From Porphyra umbilicalis (lineage: Eukaryota; Rhodophyta; Bangiophyceae; Bangiales; Bangiaceae), in assembly GCA_002049455.2 (NCBI GenBank), contig KV918805.1:186001-250000 (forward strand): 64,000 nt of DNA, read 5' to 3'. The notes beneath the pieces are model-generated. The model saw only the letters and a program-made list of their open reading frames with translations. It searched no databases and was not told the origin of the DNA. Numbering within the stretch: the first letter of the stretch is position 1; each line of letters opens with the position of its first letter. A program made the position numbers and the translations under genes. Of the stretch, positions 23,506 to 33,439 are shown piece by piece.

Positions 23506-24189
23506 CGGTGCTGACCATTGGGCGCATTTTCGGCGGTTCTGACGCTCCCAGCTGTTCGTGCGTTCCGGCAACTGTCGAGAAGCCCCGCAGTTGCCCTTCC
23601 GCAACGCACCTACCGCACTGACGTCTTCGGAAGCAGTTCTGCAAAGGGGAGCCCCCAAGTCACCACGCGGCCCCCCGCCCACCCATATGTCCGCTGTCAG
23701 CAGCATCAAAGCCTCTGTTTTCTACTGAACAGCTTCGCGTCACTTACGCAGCCCCTCGCGGCGTCCCACTTGAGCCCCGACGTGATTGAATGTCAAACGC
23801 GTTTTCTGAGGTATCTTTCCTCTGTCGCAAAGTGGATACCAGATACAGGCAGCGACCGTTTGATGGAACACAACAGTACAACCACGGCAACAATACAGAA
23901 ATGGAGGAAAACACAAGTGGGAGAAGCAAAAAGGACACTGTAACACACCAAGGAACAACTCCCGATGAGAACAAAGAAAGACTTGCCCGTGCTTGGCAGC
24001 AAAAAAAAAGATGGCCAGCCCACTGAGAGTACCATCGTCCCATGCCCACCAGCGGCAGCAAAGGAGAGCAAAACGAAGACACGCCGACAAAACTCCAAAC
24101 CCGTGCGAGGCCATAGCGACAGCATGACAAGGGAAACACGACGCGTCCAATGCCACAACTGGGTGACGCCTGCCCAAATCAAGAGCTTG

Positions 24190-24350
24190 GCGCCTGCCGA
24201 AAGGCAGCCTGGCGCGTGTTGAGGCGCGCAATCCGCGGCAGTCGCCGTCGCCACTGCCCCAGTCCCCAACCTACTGTTGGACGGGGAGCTCACTGGGGGG
24301 GTGCAAGCCAGACACAGCCCATAGGAAAACAAAGAGGAAAGCACATACCA
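24190..24350 (+). repeat. Dispersed repeat, copy 2 (right half)
   Basis: Matches the second half of the copy at 23.2-23.5 kb in opposite orientation, including CGCCACTGCCCCAGTCCCC, CTACTGTTGGACGGGGAG and CCCATAGGAAAACAAAGAGG. Confidence 0.65.
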
Positions 24351-24574
24351 AGGCATGCAGTGAACAAGCGAGCGAACGCCATCACCAGCCACGGCACGTC
24401 CGCTGCTGTTCATGTCGCGTGTATTCACTCACCCTAGCGACGGCAGCGCCGCCGTCATGGCTCCCTCCGTCGCGCCATGCCGCCTGCTGTTGTGTGTGCA
24501 CCTTGTGTGTCCCTATACGGTGATGCGAGCGAATACAGACCACAAAAGCAGTCAGTCAGCTGAAAAAAAGCGCA

Positions 24575-24870
24575 TCCCACGCAAAGCACGTCCCCGTCCG
24601 TCTCGCACGCATCAAACATCCAGCCACACAGCTGTCCACACCACCGACCACGCCCTCTCCAAATCCAAAGCGGCGCCCCGTCCGCGCTCCCAAGAACTAG
24701 GGGCTCTACCCAGAACTAGGGGCGGGGCGCACGCCACTCGACGGCGTGCAACGTGTTGCTGCACGCTATTAGCCGCCGTCGCCGTCGCCACAGCCCCAAT
24801 ACCGAACATATTGTTGGAAAGGAGCTCACCGGGCGAGATAAAAAGAGGCTCCGACGGTTGTCACATGGAA
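24575..24870 (+). repeat. Dispersed repeat, copy 3
   Basis: Matches copy 1 in inverted orientation over most of its length (GCAAAGCACGTCCCCG, CTGTCCACACCACCGACCACG, CAAATCCAAAGCGGCGCCCC). Inside it a 17-bp word around AGAACTAGGGGC is duplicated in tandem. Confidence 0.65.
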
Positions 24871-25289
24871 AGGCAGGCAAAGGACGACAAGTGGTGTGAT
24901 ACAGCAAGCGAGCGTCCGCACCACACGCGGCGTGTCAGTGCGTTCCTCGTGCCTCGTCTCTTATGATCGGAGACGTGAAGTACAACCCGATGTTTCGACT
25001 GTCACGCAGAAGGACGGCAACCCATTGAGCTGAGAAAACCACATAGTCGTGATATAGCACGTTGCAGGCAGCGACAGAAACAGGTATTGCCACTTTGTCG
25101 GCCGAGAAAACCTACAGTCGAGAAGTGAACAGAGAGGCTCTCATTGCTCCGGCACTGCTTCATGACTTAATGTTTCACCGCCTTTAGTGTGGCAATATTG
25201 GTCAGCTTTGCCTCGGAGGCGCAAGTCGTGAGGATCCCCATCAGTGGTTCGGTCGTGACTGTTTCAGCAGTCAAAGAGGACATACTGAA
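24871..25289. other. No gene recognised
   Basis: No open frame or structure that I can support. Confidence 0.4.
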
Positions 25290-27081
25290 CTAGTAAGGCT
25301 GTTCAAAGAAGGCCCTCAGATTGAAGCGCACCTGGGCAGTGGAGATGTTTACAAACCGCATACCAGAGGTGCGGAGGTGCATGCCCGTGCGCCCCAAAAA
25401 ATAGTTGCACGAGCCATAAATCTCGGTGTTGGCCCACATGCGCGTTGCGCGCATCTTGACCTCCCCGAGCACGTCCTTCATAGATTTACGCTTGTCGGGG
25501 CTATACTTGGAGCCCCTCCGCATCGTCGTCCAGGGCGGCAGCCACATGCCGCCCGATAGTCAACGTGAAGAAGTCGCGAACGCTCACGTGCCTGAAGAAA
25601 AAAGGCACCCGCTGCCGAAACCAGGAAATATAGTCGTCGACGTGGAAGCGTCTTAGCGTGCTGCCCGTCGATGTCCTGCTGCTAGAGCGAAGCGCATCTT
25701 TTCGGAGGACGTTGTGGCGTACCGCCAGGTACCGCTGTCATGCCGTCACCGGAGGATCGCTTGACGCAAACTACGAGCGGTCCGACACCCACAGGTACTG
25801 GCGGGTGTTCTGTATCAACCTCATCACGTAGGTGAACACCTTTCGCAGGGGATGGTCGGTAAAAACGCGCCGGCCCCTCTTTGGCATCTCAGCGATGGGC
25901 AGGTTGGACGTCGGCTCGGCGGGGGCGTCGTACGCCATCCGGCGTGTGACCGACAGCCACAAGGCACTGTGGGCCGCCGCCAGAAGCCACCACGTGGTGT
26001 CGGCATGGACCCGCCGACCTTGGATACACCGGGCCAGACGTGGTTGAAGAGGTCCGAGAAGGTGTCGTCAACGTGCCACCAGTCGAGCGGCGGCTAGTCG
26101 CTGGGCCGCGGTGTAGAGGCCACAGGCTTGCTGTCTTGCCCCCGGCCCCGACGCAGCCGCGGGCTCGACACCTCCGACCGGGTAAACCACGCGCCTATGA
26201 CCATCTTGTTCGGCGAGTGGAACACGAAGGGAGGCGCCAGAGTGGTGCACTCGACGCCGTCCCAGATGATGATGCTCGTGGAGTTGTTGATGCATTTTTC
26301 AGCGCATACTGCCGCAACTGCCGAGTTGAAAGATATTGTTTGGCCAGCAGCAGGGGGGCTCTTGGGTTCCCAATGGGTGTCCGTGATGTGCGCCCGAATG
26401 CACATCCTGACCGTTGCTGCCAGTTTTGCGCTTTTGCTGGTGTTTTCGTATACGCCGATGTACAGCCGCCCATCCAAGTACTTGATGGCCTCCCTCAGCC
26501 GAGCACTCTCCACATGCACGGCGTCAAGCGCCTCCTCCATCACAGTGGCTGGAAGGACAGTAAAGATGACCAAAAATTTTGGGCCCCCTCGATGGGCTCG
26601 CTAAAGAGGGGCACCCCGTCGTCGTCCACAAAGTCGATCACGTGGCCATCGCCGTGCAAACAAAGACCCAGGGCTCCGCCACCGTCGTCGGCCGCACCGC
26701 CGTCCTCGGCCGCACCGCCGTCGTCGGCCACACCGCTGTCGTCGGCAGCACCGCCGTCGTCGGGCACACCGCCGTCGTCGCCACACTGCTGTCGTCGGCC
26801 ACACCATTGTCGTTGGCCACACCACTATCTTCTGCCGGGCCGCCGCCGGCCGCGCCGCCGCCGCCGTCTCCCGCGCAACCGCCGCCGTCGGCCCCGCCGC
26901 CGTCAGCCTCACCGGCGTCGGCCGCGCCGCCGACGGCCGCGCCGCCACTGGCGTCGAACGCGCCGGCGTCGGCCGTGCCACCGCCGCCCGCCGAGCTGCC
27001 GCGGTTGTGCATGCGCCGCATGCTGGAATCCAGTGTGCGGCGGATACTCTGCCGGTCCGGATCGACTGTGCCATCAGTCAT
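25290..27081 (-). pseudogene. Decayed gene of unknown family, minus strand
   Basis: A protein can be followed on the minus strand from about 27081 to the stop at 25290, in segments that change frame several times. The N-terminus (TDGTVDPDRQSIRRTLDSS) is charged, then comes a Gly/Ala/Asp repeat region (26.66-27.0 kb). The next segment (26573-26094) looks globular, with balanced composition and aromatic residues: AIKYLDGRLYIGVYENTSK, then SIIIWDGVECTTLAPPFVF. The last segment (about 25,660-25,290) includes RRFHVDDYISWFRQRVPFFF and RMWANTEIYGSCNYFLGR. The composition is not that of a chance ORF. I recognise no domain. It could be the protein of an undescribed transposon or a dead host gene; the dense transposon surroundings favour the former. 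Confidence 0.45.
26660..26830. repeat. 18-bp tandem repeat
   Basis: About nine copies of GCCGTCGTCGGCCGCACC-like units. On the minus strand this gives Asp/Gly/Ala hexapeptides (GGAADD type) within the decayed gene. Confidence 0.7.
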
Positions 27082-27089
27082 GAATAAGA

Positions 27090-27465
27090 ACTAGGCCTGC
27101 TGCCATTCTACGGCCCTCACATTGCCAGCACCGGCAGTGAAAGCCACCAGCGCGCACCATGACATACCGTCGACGTCTGGTGCTGCGGCTCGGGATGGGC
27201 TCCACTCTGTGACGCGCGTGATGGAGGCGCGGCGCTCCGCACCAAAAGGGGCGTCCCATCACACCTCCGTTCCGGGTGGTGCGGGACCGCGGGACGTTTC
27301 CGCCACGAGTTCAGCCATGGAGAAGCACAAAGCGAGGAGGACGGTGCGCAAAGATAGTTTTGAGAAACTGATGCGAAACAACATTGAACTAGGAAGGCGG
27401 CGTCGGTGGTACTATACATGCAGATCTTCGATGATCCGCGAGCGCAGCATCGCGCCATCTTACGC
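27090..27465. other. No gene recognised
   Basis: Spacer upstream of the decayed minus-strand gene. A plus-strand frame of 153 codons here is Arg/Ala/Ser-rich and without motif. Confidence 0.4.
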
Positions 27466-27469
27466 CGCG

Positions 27470-27870
27470 GCGCTCCGCCGCGGGCCACGGCGCGCCATTA
27501 CGCGGTGGCATGCCGCGGCTGTCACCAGCGCGAGCCGCACCGGTCCACCTTTAGTGACGACGAGCGGCAGCGAGCCTCTCTGAACCACTGCAGGCCGCGG
27601 CGCGCCACATCGCGCTGTGGCGCAGGGGCTGTCGCCACTGCTAGCCACAGTCGGCCGCGAAGGGCAACAGCGAGCCGCGGAAAGCCTCAGCGCGCCACGG
27701 GCGGCCACAGCAGGCCTCGGTGAGCCATTTAGAACCACTGCGAGACGCGGGCAGCCGCAGGAAGCCGCGGCAAGCCTCAGCGAGCCGCGGCGAGCCACAG
27801 CTGGCCGCGGCGAGCCACTGAGAGCCACTGTGAGACGTGGTCAGCCAGAGCGGGCCGCGGAAAGCCAGCA
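27470..27870. repeat. 30-bp minisatellite
   Basis: Roughly twelve degenerate units of 30 bp built on AGCCGCGGCGAGCCAC. On the minus strand the frame stays open and gives ten-residue units of the GSPRPAVARR type. A length divisible by three keeps all frames open, so this alone does not prove coding. Confidence 0.75.
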
Positions 27871-28325
27871 GGGGTTGTCACGGATGTATCCCACAGGAAT
27901 ACATTCGTCGATTATATCCGTATCCCCGGAGAATACACGCCTTGGTGACTCATTCTTATCCCAATACTCCCGTCAGTCGCAGCGTATACTAATTCCGGGC
28001 TGTGCGTGATCAAGGGATTACATCGTACTCCGGCTAAGCATATTATATTTGAGTATATTCGGGTGGGACGAGGAGGCGGAATCGGTGAGACACCTGCGCC
28101 AGCGGGGCGTGGGACAGGCAGCCGCCTCTGGTGATATGTAGGCAGATTCATGCCACGAAACGCAACCACCGCGTGATGGGCCACAGACTGGCACGTTGTG
28201 GATGCCGACAGTCCTCACATGCCTGCCGCGCCGTCCCGACTCGCTCCTCGGCACGTCCCTCTCGTCCGATCTGCTGCTCGCCGTCCCTCTTCCCCCCCCC
28301 AATCCAGCAGCTCACTTCCTGCGCG
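27871..28325. other. Spacer upstream of the hAT fossil
   Basis: Contains short AT-richer segments (27,890-28,070) and no recognisable element end. Confidence 0.4.
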
Positions 28326-30050
28326 ATGGCATCAACTTCGCCAACAGCGACAAGCGGCTGCGGCTCCTCTGAGATAACGCCTTTGCCGTCTCAGCATGTT
28401 CCCGCTACGGCCATGCAGCAGCTTCTTCAATTGGGCTCGCCGCCTGGCGATGAGGAGGATCCTCCCATCATGGCAGCTTTGCCTGTCGCCCTGGATGAGC
28501 TTGCCACTGTGGTCGGTCCTTATGCATCAACGCCGTCTCCGACGTGCCCCGAGCGCATCATGCGCAGCGGCCAAGAATGGCTTCCCGTCAAGGACGGTAG
28601 CAAGGCGTGGACGAAAGATCCCAAGGCGGACCTCTTTTTCAACACGTCTGACGGTTTTGCGGAAGACCAGAAAGGCCGCTTTGTCGTCCGGTGCCGTGTG
28701 TGCGCCCTGGAGGGGACGACATCAACGTACCTTCTTTGTGGCGGCAAGTCGAGCAATGCTTGGAAGCACTTCAATCTTGTGGCGGGATCACAGCTGTCAA
28801 GTGGAATGCAGCGGAGCCGAGACAGCGCTGTGTCTTCCTACCGGAATACCGGGAAAGATGTGAGCAAAGTCAGCGGCAGTGCCGCAGAGGGCCCCATCTC
28901 GCAGTATCTGACGGCCTCCCGCAACCGCATCATGGGACCAGATCAAGCTCGACCTCATGACATCCGTCTCATGCTGATGCTGGTAATGACACTCTCTACA
29001 TTTGCCGTAGCAGGGAATGCTTACTTGCAAGAGTTTGTACGGGGGCTTGGGGTGGCGTACACAACACCCTCGCCGGCCGGTGTGCGTGATATCCTAATGG
29101 ATTTGTTCCACTCTGTGTCGGACTCGCTGCGGAGTGCGGTTCGTGAGCTCCAACATCGGTACAAGGGCATGCCGTTCTTCCACCTTGTCACGGACCTCTG
29201 GACCGAGCGCCATGGGTCAGGGTCGTACAGGTCCCTCGCTCTGTCGTGCGTCAACACTGACGGATTTACCATGCGCGAGATGCATCTGGGCGTAACGCTC
29301 TGTAGCGGCCGGCACGACCACGACAACATCAAGAGATGGGTGCTTCACCAGCTTCCGCGGTTTGGAGTGAAGCAGCACTACATTGGATCGTCTACAACCG
29401 ACTCGGGCAGCAACGTCAAGAAGACGTTACGGCAGCTGTAGCCGCGCCGGATCCCGTGTGCGGCACATGCGGTGCACTTGGCTGTCAAGGTCTTCCGTGG
29501 GGCAACCGGAGCATCACCAGCCTCTCGAGATGTGCGCTTGGGCGACACGCTGTCGTCTCGTTCCGGCAGCAAGAATGCCGCCGCAAGCGAGCTGCTGCGT
29601 CGGACACGCAAGACGACCCCCCACTTCCACAAATCACCGACACGCGTGGCCATGCTTAACGCTGTACCAATGCCTGGTGACTAGGGTCCTCGTAAGTTGT
29701 TAACGGAGTCTCCCACGAGATGGGGCTCCATTGACGCGTCCCTTGTGCGGCTGTTTAGGCTCATGCGACGGCTGGTCGGGTTTAAGAAGCTTTGAAGCCT
29801 TACAGCCGCGCAAGAGAGGCGTTGCATTGATCGGGCTGACTTGGGGGCACTCAGATGGGAACAGCATACCTGTACGGCCACTTCTCCTCCCCACCGGGTC
29901 TGTAACCCCGGGGAGGCGTGCGAGAGCAACGTCAAGCATACGCTTCACTACGCAGTTCTCTATCCGTGAGGTGTAACTTGGCGCCGCCAGTGCCCCATAC
30001 GAGAGCGCTGGCGCATGAGAAGCGTAGTCCCTTTGCCGCGCGGCCACAAA
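28326..30050 (+). pseudogene. hAT-superfamily transposase fossil
   Basis: From ATG 28326 one frame is open to 29441 and then continues in the same frame with three stops. A Cys pair with a following Trp-Lys-His (CRVC..AWKHFN, about 28,690-28,770) looks like a degenerate BED-type zinc finger. The RNase H-like core is clear: FFHLVTDLWTERHGSGSYRS (first Asp), TTDSGSNVKK (second Asp region, about 29,400), then past the TAG at 29439 IPCAAHAVHLAVKVFRG and later SPTRWGSIDASLVRLFRLM, the TRW motif of hAT proteins. The C-terminal dimerisation domain is not visible, so the 3' end is missing or decayed. No frameshifts are needed, which suggests a fairly young copy. Terminal repeats and 8-bp duplication were not found. 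Confidence 0.85.
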
Positions 30051-30059
30051 TAGCCGCAA

Positions 30060-32400
30060 AAGGGCGTCACGTAACTCCTGAATGAATCTCAGAGGAAGTC
30101 CGGCAGGGTGTCTTCGGCGGCCTCTATGTGCCTCTGAGTGCCTCCCGAGAGCCTACTGGGATGTGCGCAAGGTACGCGCATGGGTTCCAAAGACGACTTG
30201 GAGCTGCGCCAGATCGTACTGCGGATCTGAACTGCGAATCTAGAAGATTTCTCATTTGGAACAACACCGTAGAAATCAGATGTCCAGTTCAGACTGTACA
30301 AGCGGACAGAGCAAAGAAGACGGAGACATTCGCGGACCGTTCGAGATGGGAGCTTCGTCCGCTTGGTCTCGTTTTGTGCATCTGAGATCCTGAACGGCTG
30401 TCCTTTTTCGACTGATTGGTCTCTTATCCGCGCCCACCCGATGCTATGGTTTCACGGACACTTGCTGTGCCGGCTTGTATTCCGAAATTGTCTTGTTTCT
30501 GTCTGCCGCCCCCTTTTAAGGGGCTGGTGTGAGGCAACTTACGTGAGAACCGCAGGGGGTCCAGTTTTTGAGCAATACAGACCGTCCGAAATTCGTCGAT
30601 GGGAAACGGACAGGCGTGGGACCATATGACGAAGCGGTCGCGTCCGCTTAGTCCACAGTACCCACTTTAACAGCTCTCGGTCCAGTGCGCGACAAAAGTC
30701 CATGAAAACACTGTACTGGAAGCCCATTCGGGACAATTTAAGATCAACCTGCACTTCTGCTGGACAATTCCCGAGAGCGTGGTACATCTTGGACACGACG
30801 TGGGAGACAGCAATCGCATCTTTCCCTTTTCCGGATCAAACTGAGATATTGCGTCGGGTGCAACGCGATTGGGCTGGGTTTCCGTCCCTGGTTCCCCGAG
30901 GACAACAGAACAAGTGGTGGACAGGAAGGGAGAAGGACTGCATGATAACCGCAACGATAAATGTAAGCATGACCCCAATACGTTCTCCATGTGGCGGTTC
31001 AACCATCTCCAAGAAAAAACGAGGGTCGTTCTTCAGCCAGGAGTGATTCTGCCAAACGCCGAGCACGACATGAATCCAAGCACACCATTGGCTCAGGGAA
31101 CCACGTGCAGCACGTGCATATTCCGCGGTTTGGCGAGAAAACCTGCGGGATCTTTGCTGCCAAGCACAATTAAGCAGCATACGGCGGACTAACATTCTGG
31201 GCCGAAGTACCTGGTGAAATTGGGGGACGTTGGATGTCCAAGGATTTGGAACATGGGCAAGCCTCGGTCGTCAACCACCACGCCGGCAGCTCGCGCTTTG
31301 CATCCACAGATCCACCGGAAGAGGCCGGCGCGACCGCACAATGCGCCTAATCAGTTGCCTGCCATCATCGTCTGCTGCTCACCCCCCGGTGCGGCGACAC
31401 GAGCTTTGAGCTGTCGAAGCCGCCGGTATGCCTCCCATTTGCGCGCACAGTGTCGCTCGTGATACATGCACGCACCCCGGGACTCTTTGCAGCCTCCATT
31501 TTGTCATGTATCACCCCTCCAGCCACTGCATCACCCGCTACACCCACCTCCCGACGGTCTTGTATCATTCTATTCGCTTTACCATCCCCGTTTCCCCCGC
31601 CATCATCCACTCGTTGCTCCCATGGCCTTTTCCACCTTCCCGCCCCCGCCGGTGCACGGACGATGAATTGTTTTAGTGCCACTGGATGCTTGGAATTGTT
31701 CGCGTAGAGTAGCATGCAACGAAATGGAGAGTATTGGACAACTCGAGTGTCTATGAAAAAGAGGAAATCTTCGCCTGTCTAGAAAATAACTCAGGTACAA
31801 CCCGTGTCATTCTTCCGCTCGACAAAATGAGCAACATATCGACTGAATGGACTCTCTGCTGAGGCGACGGAAAGGGTACCGTCCGGCGACCCGCTCACGG
31901 GACTACCAGCTCAAGAAAGATGACAGCCGTCGCTGGAGAATTTTCACGATGCCTGCTGCCTTGAGCGGACAGCCACTGGCGCATGTATTGCGAGCAATGG
32001 GGCGGAGCTGGGTTCATTTGTGCTGGTTTCAACCACTATTAAGCAAGTAAAGACTGCATAGCACACCGCTCTGTAACAGCAGCGTCTGTGCGGCGGGCTG
32101 GATGAGTGGGGCGCCGCCGTGCCGGAGAAAAGTGGGGCGGAGTGAACCGGTTTACGCACCGTAGAGCGCCCGACCCGGTCTGAAAGGGTACTAGGACGCA
32201 AGAGGGTGGACCTGATTAGCTGCTGTTGCCTACAGATCGTGATTCTTTCCACACATCTTGACGCTAACCAGGTTGTGGAGCACATTTTCGGCACTACCGC
32301 CCCAACTGCACTGGATGCGTCACCAGCGCCGGCATCTGGCATGACCCTTGGTGCTCATCGTTTGAATAAGTTACTTTCTGTCACTACCACAGCTTCATCA
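30060..32400. other. No gene recognised
   Basis: Open frames are short (up to 119 codons) on both strands. The minus-strand frame 31195-30836 has a balanced composition with several Trp residues, but no domain that I recognise. The stretch 31,450-31,650 is C/T-rich on the plus strand. Confidence 0.35.
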
Positions 32401-33215
32401 TCAGGCCACTGCTGGCCGAGCGTAGCCCGCCGCGCTTAGCCGCGTGGTCCAATGCAGGCGGGGCAGACGCGCCGTGCTGTCTCGCCCGCAGTCCTCGTCC
32501 GCATCTTCCGTCGACTGTTCATCGCTAAAAACGAGTGGGCTTGAGTCGTCTGGTACCGAATCAGGCAGGGTTGTGGCGGGGGTTCGGTCAATGATGAAGT
32601 TGTGTAGCTTCATCAGCGCTAGGACCAGTGAGCCGCAGTTTTCGAGGCGAACTCTGAGCACCGTCCAGAGTATGCCCCACTTCTTGTTGAGGATCCCGAA
32701 CGCGCGGTCAATAGTTTGCCGCACCTGGCTCAAAAAAATTAGAACGCGTCTCGGTCCGGCGGGAGAGCGGCACCAGGCCGGAGAGGCACACGGTGCGAGC
32801 ACGCAGGAAATGCATCGTCACAAATGACGAAGCGCTCACCGAGACAGATGACAGCGGCTTGGAGCCGCTCCGCAAGCCGCGTCTGGCTCCATGCCGCACT
32901 GTCATGCATTGCACCTTGCGCAGCCGTCGACAAAAATACAAAGAGGCGTCGACCATCGCAGATGGCCCGGACGTTCAACCTGAAAAAGCCCTTGCGACCA
33001 TAGAACTCAGATGGAGTATTCGTAGCGCTCGGCGCCAGTCCTTGAATGCGCACAGTGCAACCATCTAGTGCCCCACCAACTTGAGGCACCAGCGGAGTGA
33101 GTGGCAGGGAGCCGACAAGGGTACAGCTCAAAGCGACTTGGCCGGCTTCCGTCGTGACGTCGCCGGCGAGTCGTAGCTCCTTATTCACTGCGCTTTTCAC
33201 ACGCTTGACAATGGC
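32401..33215 (-). pseudogene. PIF/Harbinger transposase fossil (copy C)
   Basis: Minus strand. The first segment (33200-32739) has GGALDGCTVRIQGL (first Asp), FYGRKGFFRLNVRAICDG, GAMHDSAAW and RFVICDDAFPA (second Asp). After frame changes near 32,780 the core continues as FLSQVRQTIDRAFGILNKKW, where the family has Glu and this copy has Asp, then LALMKLHNFIIDR. An acidic tail follows (SDEQSTEDADEDCGRD). The N-terminal HTH part is missing upstream of 33,200. It belongs to the same superfamily as the copies at 17.6 and 48.9 kb but is clearly a different lineage from either. Confidence 0.85.
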
Positions 33216-33216
33216 A

Positions 33217-33439
33217 TAAAAGGACCTGAGCTCGAGCCACCGACGCCTCCGCTACTCCGCCGCCGTGTCTCCTGCCACACCCTCCTCCGCCATCGACGAC
33301 CCCATTCCCGACCTAACCGCCGCGGGCGCCCCCGCTGCCGACCCCTCCGCCACCGAAGCCCTCACCACCACTACCGCTTTAGCCGACTCCCCCGCCGCCT
33401 ACCCTTTCGACAGGCCCATCCTGAATACTGCCAAGCGGT
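33217..33439 (+). other. Exon-like segment ending at a GTGAGT donor
   Basis: One frame is open for about 74 codons, Ala/Thr/Pro/Ser-rich (ending FDRPILNTAKR), and terminates at CGGTGAGTAGG, a good 5' splice-site match. No ATG opens the frame. It could be a leftover first exon; evidence is thin. Confidence 0.2.
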
